From Rhabdornis inornatus (taxonomy: Eukaryota > Chordata > Aves > Passeriformes > Rhabdornithidae), in the NCBI GenBank assembly GCA_013397075.1, contig VWZS01010096.1, positions 930,001 to 994,000 on the forward strand: a stretch of DNA of 64,000 nucleotides. Reading direction: 5' to 3'. Every line of letters begins with the position of its first letter. Positions within the stretch are counted from its first letter, which is position 1. A program made the translations under genes and the position numbers. Below, piece after piece: positions 1 through 12,897 of this stretch. The notes beneath the pieces are model-generated. The model was not told where the DNA came from and made no database searches. It saw nothing but the letters and a program-made list of their open reading frames with translations.

Positions 1-2400
1 AGATGGAAGGCAGTAGTGGAGGACTGGGGAGTGTAGATGCTGCAGTGGCTCCACGTGAGCTCTCACAAGAGGTGTTTGGGAGGGGTAAGGGACGTTCCCA
101 TCTTGAGGTGTATGCACAAATCCAAGGCTCTGTGTGTTTGGGATGTGCAGCTCAGTCCTTACTTGCAGACTGATTGTTGGTCTGTTTAATAAACACGTTG
201 CAACTCAGCATGTGTTTTCAAACAGAACTAGATGAAGAATGTGCCAAAGACACCTCTGAAGTTGGGTGCTAAGCATCCCATGTCACCATGGTCCCTTGCT
301 TGCTTTGTCTTCACCCTAAAAACTACCAGTGCTGGGTTAGAGGCTTCAGTTGCTTAAATAAAAGGCTTAGGTTACCCTGGCTCTCTGTATGCAGCTGTGG
401 AAATGCTTTGATATGGTTTATCCTCCAGGATCCATAAGAAAAGTCATTGAGAAACAGCATTGCTCCAGTGAGGCTTTTCTAAGTAGTCCTTTGTGCTTCG
501 GAGTGTAAGAAAGCTTTAAGGGGAGAACATGGAGCAGCAGCAGCAGTGAATGGAGGAAAATGCTGCTGGGCCCTGCTTACTTCCCTCTCCCCAAAGGCTC
601 CAAATTTAAAGGTTTCCACTTCTTTAGGATTGTTGGCTGCAGAGAGAGGTCTCCTGGATTAGAGGCGATCTCAGGGCATGGGTGAGCACCTCGATGCACC
701 CTGCTGTGGCATAGAGAACATGAAAGAACCTGGCAAGGGAGCTTTGTAATGGTCAGAGAGGCAATGCTGGAAAGGAGATGGGGGAAAATACAGTGAGGGA
801 TTGGCAGTGGACTTAAACCGGCTATTCCTGCTGATGGTGGAGGAGCTCTACCCTTTTATACTAGCAGGGACTCATCTTGTTTTTCTGCCATGTGCCTGCA
901 GCTGCATCCCGGGCATCAAGCGTAGAATTGCTGGGTTTGGCTTGTGTTTAAACTCCTTCGGTAATGTTCTTGGATTTTCCAAGTCTTGCTCTTGGGAGAA
1001 GCTGAGAAGCTGCATTCCTAGCCAGCTTTGAAAAGGAGGCTTGAGGTCTTGAACAGCTCAAATGCTTTTAAAAATGCTGGTGTTTCTTCAGGATCTTAAT
1101 TCTCAAACAGAGGTGTGCAGAGAGTGTGCCTACAGCGTGCCTATGTGCACGTGCAGTCTGTGGTGGATGTAACTCAAGCCTTGTCAAAATGATTTCATGC
1201 TTTAACAAAACTTTGACTAATTCGGAGTTTGGTAAGAAGAGGAAACATTTCAACTTTGGTTGGGGCCTGAGGCAAAGCAGCTTTGGGTGGTGGATTGCTG
1301 CAGTGCCAAAAAGGCTGTGAGCAGCGTGGAGATGGTCGGGGCATGTTTGCAGATGCAAAAAAGGTGGACTGCAGTAAGGTTTATTAAGAAAGCCCAAACC
1401 TTTGGAGTTCAGCAGGAGCAGGACATAGACCAAGCCTAAGCCTTCTCATCCTGTTGATCCCGTGTCATACAGTGCTTAGGATGAGTGTTTGAGAAGATGG
1501 CATGGATCACCCTTATCTTTACCCCGTCCTGGCAAGGCTCCCCTGGCTCAGCATATCCCCAGACATTTTCAATCTGGGGAGCTATAATGAACTCTCAAAT
1601 GTTGAATTTCTGCCTCCTGTGTTCAGGATCTCATCAGTGCAGCATAACACAGCAAGGGCCCGAAGGCAGCTATGGCTCAGCACCGGTCACTTCACCAGCA
1701 CTGGCAGGAGGAAGAAAGTGTTTGAATTTGGGTCAGTCTCTCACCAGTGCTCCTCAGGGAGGCTCTGGTTTCTTGTTCTTACAAGAGTAGGATTGCCTGG
1801 TTGTGTTCAGAAAGGCTTGAGAAACGTGCAGGGGTTCTTGTTACCTGCTCCAGCCACGGAAAATTAACTGCGCATGCATTTTGCTCTGGGGAACTTTGCA
1901 GTCTTTTGCTCTTAATTCATGGTATTTTCACTAGCTTCCCCCTCTAGTCCCTTTTCCGTAAAAGTAAGTGAAAGAAAAAAAGGAAGGCAGGCACTGGAGA
2001 GGAGAAAGTGGCTGCATAAAGGCTGATCCACCAGCAAGGGGCATAAACCTGTTTGTCAAGCCCTTGATCCTGCTGAGAGCTGGAATGGGCTGTTCAGCGC
2101 TCAGAGGGGAGCTGAAACCACCTGGTGTCCCAGCACCAGGGCTGCCCTGCCCCTTGGCTGTTCTGCATTTCCATCCTCATCCACCCGAGGCCCAGTCCTT
2201 CAGCATCATGTGTCCCTCTTGTATTCCTATGCCTTTGTAAGGGTGTAAAAAGCTCTGTTCTGTGACCAGGCATATGAAGAGGAAAGGAGATCCTTACTAC
2301 CCGTCTTGGGCAGCTCATGGGGACATCATCTGGTCTTTCCTGTCCTCTTCTTGCTCACCCCTGCCTTCCTGCCATCGGAAGGAGGGAAAGAAAAGGAGAA
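1..2400. other. Gene-free stretch, no recognised element
   Basis: Mixed-composition non-coding sequence. Frames on both strands are short and overlap, with no domain or splice-bounded exon I can defend. No CR1 tail or simple repeat above a few units was seen. The AATAAA-like motifs (for example near 188 and 357) have no upstream transcript to support them as polyadenylation signals. Confidence 0.6.
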
Positions 2401-2404
2401 ACAA

Positions 2405-2960
2405 CCATATGAAAAAAATGTTAATTTATTAATCACGGAATATATAGCAGTTCATCTGAAATGCTGTTGCTATGCCAACACCCTGGGAGTTTATTTTCTT
2501 AATCCAGGAGCGAAGCGTTTGGTCCCCCGCTCTCCTGCTGAGCTATTTGAATATGTTGCTGCTGCCGCCATATCTGTTTAAAGGGGAGAAGGAGGGGAAA
2601 AAAGGAGGAAAAAAAAAATAAAGTAGGCTAAACCACCAAAGCAGTCAGATGCAAAGCAGTAAGAAGCCTTTCTCAGTACGACTTAGTAAAAATGACACAA
2701 ATTAATATACTCTACTTAAACCAGACCAAGATTAATGCTTCTCTTTCAGAGCAGCTTAGTCCAACTGTCACTCGACAAGCGTTCGTCGGACAAAATCAAC
2801 ACTAATCAACATTTATTCCTCTCTTGCCCTTGGGTCTGAGGAGCGTAGAGCGGGCTGCGCCATTCTCCGGCTCGTCTCGCCACGCTTTTCACCCTCCATC
2901 CAGCTTTGCCATATATCACCCTTCCTCTCTGTGCTTCTGCTTGTACGGATCCACACGCTC
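2405..2960. promoter_or_regulatory. AT-rich enhancer-like block (candidate conserved element)
   Basis: This block stands out from its G/C-rich flanks by AT-rich, non-repetitive sequence with homeodomain-like cores (TTAATTTATTAATC near 2420, several ATTAAT motifs at 2700-2800) and a CpG-containing patch at 2770-2880. There is no tandem structure, no LINE similarity and no frame resembling a protein. In vertebrate genomes such texture often marks conserved non-coding elements. The call is inference from composition only, and the edges are approximate. Confidence 0.35.
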
Positions 2961-2999
2961 AGCTATCAGGCTACATTAGAGGCATGATAGATTTTCTGT

Positions 3000-5460
3000 T
3001 TTAATTTACATCTATTATATTACAGCATAACAGATCTTGATTCAGTGGAGACCAGTGTCTCCTATAGCCAGACTCTTTGGGAAGGTTTCTGCATAAACTT
3101 TTTAAGGCCGGTTGCAAAGTGACTTCCAGGTGGACTCTTCTTCCTCTTCTCACTTGTGAGTGCTGAGCGAAGGTGTCGTGCACCCTGCTCGGAGAAACCT
3201 GTGGCTGGCTTGTCACTTTGCTGAGAGATGATGGCTTTGGAGGGGACAGGTAGCTGAGCACTTCTTTTTCTGTGAGCTGGCTGCTTTGTGACTGAAGGCT
3301 GGAGGAGCTCTTGCTGATGCCCTGTGCCACAGATCCCTGGTGGGCTGGAGGGGAAGAGGCTTGAACCCAGCTGTTGATGCTGGGAGAATGGGGTCGCAGC
3401 ATACCCATAGGGTGTCTTCCCATTTCCTGTGCAGGGATGCTGAAGCCAGGAGTGTCTGGCACATGTAGAGTGGAAGGGTTTTGTGAAGATTCATGGCTCA
3501 TTTCTGGTCACTGAGGTGCTGCTTCCTGCCATCACTTTGGAGCAGGAAAAGGACAGGTCTGACCTGAAATCTGGCTGATTTCTCCAGATATTGGTTGGGT
3601 AATGCTCCAGCTGGCTTTGCTGCTGAGCGTTACATTTGTCTTCTCTGGTTGTCTGGAGGGTCTGTGGGGAAGAGAAAAAGGCAGAAGAGTGGAAGAAACT
3701 GGAGCATGTTGTATTCATTTCCTCTCCGATGAGCGGAAAACCAGTGAAGGTCATGATGCTGCTGTGCCCAGCTCAATGTGATTTTGAAGAGCTCTTCCTG
3801 TCCTTGCAACATTGGGTTATTAAAATGGGAGGAGGAGAATTCCTCCTCCACCTTCCCGTTTCTGCACTTTGTGTTCAATGCTCTTTTTTCCCCTGATTTG
3901 TCTCATAGAGCATTCATTTGGTGTTTGGGTGGTCTATATTTGGCTTTTTTCCAGGGCCACATAGCTGAAAGCTTGGACAAAACTTTGTCTTACAGTCGCC
4001 TAGATGGGAGTGTGTGAGGCTCCTAGGCAGACTAAAATCAAGGGGGTTCTTGCTTTCCTTAGTAACCTCTTCTTCAGGTTGTGTGCAAGTGAAAATCCAT
4101 CTGGGTGGGTGGTAGATTCAGCTTCCCAGTGGATGTCTAATAACAGTTTAAAATATCCATCGAGGATGCTCCTGTTCCAGTGATAGATAAAGAATCACTC
4201 TCCAAGTGTCTGCCCCAACCCTTCCACTGCTGGTTTGGGGTGTGAGGGGCTAATGTGGTGTTGGGCCTCACAGTATGTTGGTGCTGGTGTGGTCTCCATC
4301 CGTTCTGCTCCTGCCAGTCGTGGGTAACACACTGAGGTTGCCCTTTATTTGGATGATGTTATGGGTAGCCCTAACTCTAAAGGTTGCTCTTTTGGATTCG
4401 TTGTCTGGGGATCCAACACGTAATGTCTTGATTGCTGTATGGCTGAGCTTGTCTCCATAGCATGCTATGGATGATGGATCAGCAGTCTGAGGGATAGGAT
4501 CCATTTAGGAAGTTGCCATCCATCTCCCAAATCAAAGCAGAGCTCAGCGATCTTGCTGGGAATTCTGTGTCCCTCTCCTGTTGTAGGTCCTTTATGCCCT
4601 GTTGCTAAATCTAGTTTGGAAGGTTGTGATTTCTCCTTTTTCCCTGGGAACACTTAGGTCTGTGCAGGCTGTGACACAGAGGCTTCTGCTGCTCTTTTCT
4701 GCCCTCATGGCATCAAGCAGAGGATGCTGGCTGGCAAAGCACTGGAGCGTGCTCCTTCCCAGCCTGGCTGGACTCAAGGCCGGGCTCAGGGAGCTGGTGG
4801 GATCTCCCTCTGCCTTTCACTCTCTCTCTCTCTCTCTGTGCTGGTGTGAATGAAGATTTGATTAATGCAGGCACTTTAGCACAAGTGCCATTTTCCAGGC
4901 TGTAGCTCTTGGCACAGGGAGCGCGGCCGGTCCGGAGCAGAGGAGAGCTGCTGGCAGCATCTGGGAGCACCCTGCTCCCCTCCCTGCTCCTCATTGCTGA
5001 GCAGTAAAGTAAATGATGCTTGGTATAACTTTGCACTTACAGGACTGCAACTTAATTTAAAAACAACCCCAAACTCCAGGAACAGGAGGGGGCTCTGTAG
5101 CCAGCTCATCTCTGCAAACCCACCTCGTTAATTTTAATGGTGGGAGAAATTCTCCAGCCAGGGAGAGATGCTGGGCTTGGAGTGCCAGCAGCCCTCAGGG
5201 ATGGGAGGACAGCAGTAAGCCCTAGCCCGTGGGAGACTGGCCAGGGACAGACTTCTCTGTCAAGTCCTGGCTCTTCTGATGACTTATAAATTATCCAGGC
5301 TCCCACTCCAGCTACAAACAATGGTCTGGAGCAAAGGCATGGTGGGAGCCTGGATGGTGGGACCACAAGCCTGCGTGGGGGACTTCTTGCTCCAAGGCTG
5401 CTCCAGGCTGTGGGGCTTTGCCAGCTCCTCAGGGAGGTTTTGGAATGGAGATAGCATGTG
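3000..5460. other. Gene-free stretch with one short CT repeat
   Basis: Non-coding filler. The longest frame (minus strand, 3001-3501) is serine- and proline-rich in the way G/C-rich filler translates, and matches nothing I know. The only discrete element I see is the CT repeat listed separately. Confidence 0.55.
4820..4837. repeat. (CT)9 microsatellite
   Basis: Nine uninterrupted CT units, followed by a short TGTG. A simple dinucleotide repeat that may vary in length between individuals. Confidence 0.95.
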
Positions 5461-5464
5461 TAGG

Positions 5465-5600
5465 AATTAATGCTGTTTGTAAAGCACTTGGAAGATGGGA
5501 AGAGCTATAGGAGAGCTGTAATTAATAGAGGCTGGCTAATTTAATGTTCTGCCTTGACATCATCTGAGCTGATATATATGTAAGGAAAAGCACCTCCATT
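5465..5600. promoter_or_regulatory. Small AT-rich island with TAATTA motifs
   Basis: About 135 bases containing GGAATTAATG, GTAATTAATAG and CTAATTTAATG within G/C-rich surroundings. It could be a short regulatory element or simply an AT-rich patch; nothing beyond motif density supports function. Confidence 0.25.
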
Positions 5601-5609
5601 AGTGCTGGG

Positions 5610-8600
5610 GAAAATCATTCCCCCTCCGGTGCCGAGGCTAAAGCAACCAGATTTATTCCTCTTTATTGTCTCCAGGAACTGAAATCCACACATCTGAGTC
5701 TTGGAAGAGGCTGTGCCTGTGAGACAGCAAAGCTTTGCAGAACATTTTTGCTTTGGACAGATGCCCAAGTGTCCCATGGCTGAGGTGCTGCCACTCAGTG
5801 GCAGAGGACAGCCCACATCAGGGTTGGGGGAGAAGTTTGGGGTGAGCTCTTTATGAAAACTGCATGGATCTGGAACAAACTGGTTTTTACTGGGGAGAGA
5901 GGGAAAGTTTGTTAGGGGGATGGCTCAGTGCAAGGCCAGGATGGCCACGAGAGTAAGTGCTTTGTTTGGGTCCTGGGGAAACTGAGGAAACAGGCATTTC
6001 CTTGGTGGCAGCATATGAAGTATTAACTAAGGGATGATGTTTCTCATCCCAGTGATGTTTCCCATCCCAGTGGGACACCCAAGGACATTTGGAGGCAGCC
6101 AGTGTGAAATGAGTGAAAGGAAATTGGTCCTGTCTGCTGTGCATGAATTGTTATTGTTGCAAAACTGAAAGATTTGGATGCTGCTTCTTTTCCTTCCTAG
6201 ATGTCTTGTGTTAAGCCAGATCTGGGCTGTTGCAAATGCCTGATGCTGCAGTACTCTTACTGAGAGCTGTGGCGTTTAGTGACATATCTATAGTGCAGAA
6301 AGTCTTGCTTTTGTTTTGTTTGAGGATCTACTGTAAGCTGCATCTCTTTAATCCATGCTCTCATTTACTTTGCTGTTCTGGAATGGGGTGAAGTGGAGGA
6401 AATCACCACTTTTGGCTTTTGCTTTTAACTGGTGTAAACCCATTCTCTAGTTTTCTGGTAGCGTGTCCCCTGTAGCTGTGTCTCAAGAGTGCTGGTCAGC
6501 ACAACTCTTCCACCCTCTTCTCCAGGGTAAACCAGACTGGACTCAGAATCCATATATAGCTCTTGGAGAGGCTTTCTGTGATGCTGGCTGGTTTCTGTCC
6601 AGCTTTGGATGTGCTGGGCTCACTGGGAAGCCGGGCTATTCCCTGCAGCTGAATATGGCACTGGGGCCTGCCCAAGTCTGAAGCCATTGGCCTTATATGC
6701 ATAGAACAGGCAGCTTCTATATAAATGTTTTTATAAGGGCTATAAACCATAGTGCTTTGGAGTGCAAGCCAAGCTCTGCATGCTGAGCTTGGCAGAAACT
6801 TTCCTCTGAGCATCTCATCCTGAGCTCCTTCTCCTTCAGGCTTGTCGTGATGGCATGTGCAAACTGGAGAGCTGCCTGCACCGGGACTGGGATGGCAGGA
6901 GCGGGCAGAGGGGATGGGGAGTCAGGGCAAGGGCTTGCCACACTCCTGGGTGCTGCTGGTGTAGGAAGCAGCCCTGGAGGAGCTGGGGTGTGAAACCAGA
7001 CACCTCGCTTGGAGCTTGTGGGTGTCTGTGTGTGTGCACATGCCCACGGCCCCCCCAAGGGCATCAGCTCACTCAGTAAGTGACCTTCTGCCAGGTCACT
7101 GCCTGCCAGGGTCACTTGGCTGCTCAGCTGCATGTCAGGGATGTTTTTCCCTGCTGCTGAAAGAGCAAAGGAGAGATCCTGCTGGAGGAGGGGAGGGCTG
7201 GCATCCCCCATGGGCCGGCTGTGTCTGGACCTGGTCCAGAGGAGGTGTGAGAGGAGCTGGGGAAGGGGGGTGGCTGTGCAGCAATCAGACTGGTCAGTGC
7301 AGCATTCCATGAGACTGAGCTGGCCCCAGGGCTGTCCGTGCCTCAGTTTCCCCAGACGTGAAGCCAAGGTCTTGCAAGCCAACTCACCCATTTTTTTCGG
7401 TGCAGAACACCATTGAGACTTGGCTGAAAAGTGCCAAGGGAGCCTGTGCAACACGTAAGCCATGAGTGATGGTCTAGATAGAAAACCTGGTTGCCAAGGC
7501 TGACTTTTCCCTGAGGGGGATGCAAAGCCACTGCTGGAGCAGGTCTCCCTGCAGGAGGCAGTCCGACCCATCTGTGTTTAATGGGGACCACACAACACGG
7601 CAGCTGGCCCTGGGCCCAGAGATATTCTTGTAACTTAATAGCGCCCTGCAGAGTCAAACAGTGCTGTAAAGGGGGTACAGATTTTTTAAAAGGTATTTAG
7701 AAGCCCGGGGCTACGGAGAGGGGTCCTGTGGACTGTTTAAAAGCCGTGTGCTGCCCACCTTGGTTGTCTGTCCTTGTATATTCCTGAGCCACTGGGATCA
7801 TGTTCCTCCAGTGAGTGCCTGGCTCGGGGCCGCAGGGGTAACAGGTGCTGTCCTCTGCTGGGGCCTCGCCTCCAGGCAGGGATGACTCAGCCCCAAAAGG
7901 TCTCCGAAATGAGTCGAAGCGATTCAGGAATTTGTGATCTAGCAGGACAGGGTGCTTATTGGATGATTTTGTGTAAGGTGGATGGGGGTCTTGGCTCTGC
8001 ACAAGGTCTTCTCCACAGCAATCATGCTGTGTGTGATCTTGGAAAGATGGGGTGATCCATGGGGGACATCGCTCAACGCCATGCATTTCTCCTTTTTGGT
8101 GAAGCAGAGAAGGGGAACAAGCCTTCCTTGGCAGAGGGATCCATGGAGAGGGTTTGAGAGTGTTCTGAAGTGTGCTTGGGGCATGGAGGGGAGCTAACTC
8201 TGCCTGGTGGCCCAGCGCAGCTGCTGCAGGCCATGTCCCCTGAGCATGAAGGGGTAAGCTCTTGGGAGGAGCTGGAAGGAGACGTGCCCAGCCTGCCAGG
8301 TGGATGTGTGGAGTGCTGGGGCTGGGAGCTGCAGGGACATCCATCACCCTGCCCAGCTGGCTGCTGGAGAGGTGTCAGAAGGCAACAGCTTTCTGTCACT
8401 GCTGACCTGGGCTGGGGTTGAACTTCTGACCTGGAGATAAAAGCCTTTCCCCTCCCTCCCTGGCTCCTGTGCCCTTTTCTTCAAACTTCCCAGGGTTTCC
8501 AACCTGCATCCTACTAGGCTTACAATGGAAAAAGATCACTTACTGTGCTGCTGCCCTTCTGCATCCCATTCCCCAGGTACCTTCACCGTGAGACCATCTG

Positions 8601-10890
8601 GCTCTACCAAAAGCCTACCTGCCTCCTGCTTTCCTTCCTCATCCTCTGCTTGCCACGGCTTTAGCACTCATTCCACAGAAACCTGACAGCAGATGTGGTG
8701 TGCCAAGTTGAAGAGAGAGGGGCTGGTGGTCCTTTGGCTCTGGTGGGAGCTGTTGGAGAGCGCTGATGGACGACATAGTTCCATGCTGCAGAGGCAACTT
8801 CATAAAATCTGTAGAGATTCTGGCTTGCGTTGGCTTGTCAGAGCCCACAGAGGTGGGCAGGTATAGGCATGGAGATGGGAGAGGTCTCCCTGTGCTTCTC
8901 CTCCCTCTCCATCCTGCAGAAGGAAGAGATGAGCTGGGGAGTGAGAAACAAGGTCCATGCAAACGTACGCTGTGTCTGCTGCTAATTCTGTGATTGGAAA
9001 CGAAGCAACAAAGGGAGGTGGTGCAGTGTGAGGATGGTTTAACCTTGATAAAACAGTGATTTCACCAAGGATGATGTTCTCCCATCTATCTTCATCCATC
9101 AAGGCGCCGCTGAAATATGCTGATGAAGCCTGTGGATAGGAGTACAGTGCAGTTAAATGGGGCGTTGCAAACGCTCTCTGTACCCCCGTGACAAGGTGGC
9201 GTTACTTACTGTCCAAATGTAGTGCTGGGAGCAGCATGATCCTCTGCCTTTTGCTCTGTGGGCTGGGGTGGGATGCAGCCAGGGCTGTGTCCCCTCTGTG
9301 GAGAGTCAGAGATGGCAGTGGTACCTCAGCACGTGGCTTAATTTCCTCCTTTCCTTTAGTGCCACAGAGAGTCAGGAGCGCAGAAGCAGTAAACAAATTC
9401 AGCTTCACTGTAAAAATGCCTTTTCCTCCCTAGCAGAGGGAAACATTCGTTCATGAGGGATATCAGGTGTGCAGGTAAGGCAGGCAGTGGTCCTGTTGGC
9501 TTCAGTTGAACATTAACTGGTGGGTCTGGTCTGCGGGGGAGTGAGGAAATCCCAGGGCTTTGCTGTTTGTTCGGTGACCACGCGTTTCGCCTGCGCGTGC
9601 TGTGTCGGAGCAGCAGCAATTAAGCTTTATTTATGTGGGGTTTCCCAGCTTGCCTGGTGGGAAATGGTGGTACGTGGGTGTGAGCACTGTGTGTGAACTT
9701 CTCCTCAAGTTTGGGGATTAGCAGCACAGGCCAAGTGCCACAGTCTTTTTTGGTCAGGTATCTGGGGGTGGTTTGCTGGCCATATGCGAGTGTAAATGTC
9801 GATAGGTCAGTGGTAAACTGAGCTCTGTAAGCCAAGCTGCTGCTGTGCCCAATCCCTCTGGGACCATGGCCATGGACATGGCCCCCAGCACTTCCAGCTT
9901 GAGTTTCAGCGGTGGTGTCCCCATGTCTGAGCTGGGCTGTGCCAATGATGGAGTGAGCCGGGATCTCCTCGCCTTGGGAAGGTGGAGCTGGCAGGGAGAT
10001 TTGCTCCATCCCTGCCATGCTGCAGAGAAATAATCTGGTGCTGCTGGTGGCATGGGCCCATCCTGACTCTAGGAGGAACTGAGGGTTCAGAGTCCTCTCT
10101 GAGTGCAGGCATGGCTCATCTCCAGCCAACTTCTCCTTTTGCAGCTGGGTTTATCTTCCTACGTTGTGCTTTCAGGAGCTGGCAGGGTGTGAGTGCTACC
10201 TCCAGGCCTCCTTCCAGACTTGAGCTTGCAAGAAGGTAAAGCTATGTGTAATGCTTCTGCAGTCAGCAGGGCTCTGACACTGTTCCAGAGCTCTCCTCCA
10301 TAAATAACCCAGACAGGCGGATGCCTCCTTACAGACCAGACGCGTGCTGAAGGCTGGAGAGCTGGCTCTGGACTTAGAGAAGGGACGTGTCCATCCAGAG
10401 CATCACAAGGCCAGCATAACCTGCCGTGAGAAGGCAGAAATCCTAAGCAGAGCTGCCACCCCTACTGAGGCAGTGACCAGAAGACTGTGATTTCATGCGG
10501 TCAAAGCTCCCTCCATCTTTGATCTTTTGGGCATCCTGGTTTCCCTGCTCCATGCTGGCCTTGGACTGTTCTTTGTGCTCTCATTATTCAGGATGCTGCC
10601 CAGCTACACTGAGACCGTCCTCAGCCCAACTGCCTCCAGGTACAGGCAACAACACAGACACAGCAAAGACTTTCAGCACACAAGGTCTTTATCCCACCAG
10701 CAAACTCATTGCTTGTTGGTAGTTCAGGCTTTGTGGTGGCCTCCCTCCTCCTCAGACATCTCGTGAGACACTTTGGGAGTTGGAGTGATGTGCTGGTCAA
10801 CTCTAAGCAAGGCTGTTTCTTCCCTTCCTCAGCCTCTTGTGTTCCCATTCTCCTATTGCTGCTTCCACTCCTGATGCTTTCGGGAGCATT
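5610..10890. other. Gene-free stretch, mostly G/C-rich filler
   Basis: No exon, RNA gene or interspersed repeat recognised. It contains the longest open frame in the window (minus strand, 6717-7571, 284 codons). Its composition (Ser, Pro, Leu, Cys and His rich, no domain, overlapped on both strands by other frames) is typical of chance frames in G/C-rich DNA. A small local duplication at 6036-6071 is listed separately. Confidence 0.55.
6036..6071. repeat. 18-bp tandem duplication
   Basis: Two adjacent 18-base units (GATGTTTCTCATCCCAGT, then the same with one change, T to C) lie head to tail. A replication-slippage style duplication with no evident function. Confidence 0.85.
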
Positions 10891-10899
10891 TGGGGGAAA

Positions 10900-10985
10900 A
10901 AAAAGTTGACAAAAGAAATGAATTATGCATAAGGAATTAATTTCCTTGATGAATAGGGACTTACAAACTCAATTGCCATTCGCTT
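10900..10985. promoter_or_regulatory. Short AT-rich island
   Basis: AT-rich, non-repetitive segment (AAATGAATTATGCATAAGG, then GGAATTAATTTCC) directly before a G-rich run. It resembles the edge of a conserved element, but support is compositional only. Confidence 0.22.
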
Positions 10986-10998
10986 TCAAGGAATGCTT

Positions 10999-11018
10999 GG
11001 GGGAGGGGGGGTGGAGGG
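10999..11018 (+). other. G-rich run, possible G-quadruplex
   Basis: Runs of 5, 7, 2 and 3 guanines are separated by single bases (GGGGGAGGGGGGGTGGAGGG). Splitting the seven-G run gives four tracts able to form a G-quadruplex. Folding in the cell is untested. Confidence 0.4.
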
Positions 11019-11024
11019 AATAAA

Positions 11025-12280
11025 AGCAGAGGATGGAGCAGTGGCTGAGCTTGGAAATGTTCCTGGCCTTTAAGTGGACTTTGGGAAACAGCCCTGGGTC
11101 ATTTAAACCATATGATGGGTCTTGTATTCCCATCAACGTGGGGGGTTCTTCACTGGAGTGAAAATCAGGATGGCAAAGTTGCAGCAAATCTAGCAGTGCA
11201 TCTGTTGGTGGGTGCCATTTTTGGTGTGGAACAGAAGAAGAGGGACACATTTGGGTATTTTAATAGATGGGGAAACTGAGTCAGGTGTGCACATGTGGCT
11301 TGTTCAGACTGGATACAGGCCATCAGCCAGTACAGGAGTAGTACTCAATGCTCTTGTTTTCCAGAATTTTGCCTTTTCTCCCTCGTGTGCCCTTCCCTCC
11401 TGCATGCTGCTGTGTCCTGGGAGCAGAGCCAACAACTGGGAGCACTAAAAGCAGTGGAGTAAAAATGCTGTAAAAGAGCTTTCTGGAAACTTTGCCCAGC
11501 CAGAAAAACTTGCCCCCAAACCCAAGCAAAAAATTCAGATTCCTGATGGGAAGAGAGCATCTGTCAACCCAAGTGATCTACAGGGCATCAAGCTCTTGTG
11601 CTGTGTGTCTGGGAAGTGCAGAGGGATGGGGCAGGTCAGTGTTCTGGAGGAAAGGAAACCCTTGTGTTGCTCTAGGGCTGGGAAGTATTTCACCTTGCTG
11701 AGCATCAGGGTGATGCTGCAGGAAAGTCTGACCTGGCTGTTGTGCTGGCTGATGGATTGGAGAAGTGATGGGCAGAGCAAAGGCACCAAAGGAGCTGTGC
11801 TGGGCCCTGGGTAGAGAGAGATCCTTCCTCAAGATCCTGAAGCTTTCCTGTGCTTTGGAACTTGCATATTTCCCCTCAAACATTACAGTCTCGGTAGGAA
11901 TGATGCACCTGAGTACTCAGGAACTTGGGATAAGGGTTTGCAATCAAGCAAAGTGAGGTGTTTCTGGCTGCCTGCATATTGCCAGGATCAGAGAGGGCAG
12001 TGAGTGTTGGCAGAAGCTGTGCCAGAGCCATGGATTCCTGTAGCCAGGACACCAACCCCATGACACACTGGAGCTTGCTCCTTTCCCCCTTGGTTGCTGC
12101 TGTGATGGGCCTGGGGGATTAGTGCAATACTTGCCTCTTCCTGCTCCCCCCTTCCCTGTGCTGTTTGGAGAAGGGAGAAATGTAGCCCAGGCATAGACAG
12201 CATCCCCAGAACACCCACGCAGGGACCAGGCACAGAGTTTGGGATCATGCAGGCCATCTGGGAGGAGGTGCAACTGCCTG
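11025..12280. other. Gene-free stretch, nothing recognised
   Basis: Ordinary non-coding sequence on both strands. No LINE tail, tandem array or splice-bounded coding frame was seen. Confidence 0.55.
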
Positions 12281-12340
12281 GGGAAGGGTGGGTTAATCGT
12301 GGGAAGGGAGGTTTAATCATGGGAAGGGTGGTTTAATTGC
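12281..12340. repeat. Three 20-bp tandem units
   Basis: Three exact-length 20-base units of the form GGGAAGGGTGGTTTAATCAT lie head to tail, with a few substitutions between copies. Each unit pairs a G-rich half with a TTAAT half. The array directly precedes the AT-rich block at 12460. Confidence 0.9.
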
Positions 12341-12454
12341 TGCCTTTCTTTTCCCTCCCCTTCCCCAAGCCGAGGGCAGAGGGGATGTGCGGGCAGGGGG
12401 CTGTGGAAGCTGTCGCTTTGCCTGGCGCGGCTGGGGAAAGGTCTCTACCTGCCT

Positions 12455-12650
12455 TATTTTGTCCCTTTTGCTGTCAGTGCTGACAGTGCTCATGTTTATT
12501 TCATCCTGCGTGGCGGCTGTCTCGTTTCCCTATCCTCCGATGTCATTAGCGCGCCGAGAGCGGGCCCTGCAGTGCTCAGCCTAATGAATTCCGCTGTGGC
12601 TGCTCTCTCCCCACCTCGTTACCAAAGCTCAAGGTGTCAAATTAAACCTG
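12455..12650. promoter_or_regulatory. Enhancer-like block with CpG-containing centre
   Basis: Non-repetitive sequence with an imperfect 16-base inverted repeat (CTGTCAGTGCTGACAG, 12471-12486), a GCGCGCC-containing centre, CTAATGAATTCC and CAAATTAAACC. The mixture of homeodomain-like cores and isolated CpGs differs from the filler on both sides. Candidate conserved regulatory element by texture only. Confidence 0.33.
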
Positions 12651-12897
12651 GCCGGGGAAAGGAGAGAGGGAACAAGGCGCAAAAGGAGGAGGGGAGGGGG
12701 AGGCTGTGTGTTGTAGGGGTTCCTTTGATTCCAGGGTTTCCCTTTTTTCCGGCTTTTTTTTTTCCTTTTGAGTTGCTTCCCTCTCAGCTGGGGTTTCACT
12801 TAGAGGCTGGATGTGTCGTCACACCAGAGGTGGTGACTTTGTCCTTGGTCCTGAGTCTTCTGTGGGGTGGGAGGAGGGATGGCCTCTTCTGCAGAGT

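Noticed and set aside
6717..7571. 284-codon open frame, minus strand, the longest without gaps
   Set aside because: No domain or recognisable family, composition typical of G/C-rich filler, overlapped by other frames on both strands, and no splice or promoter context.
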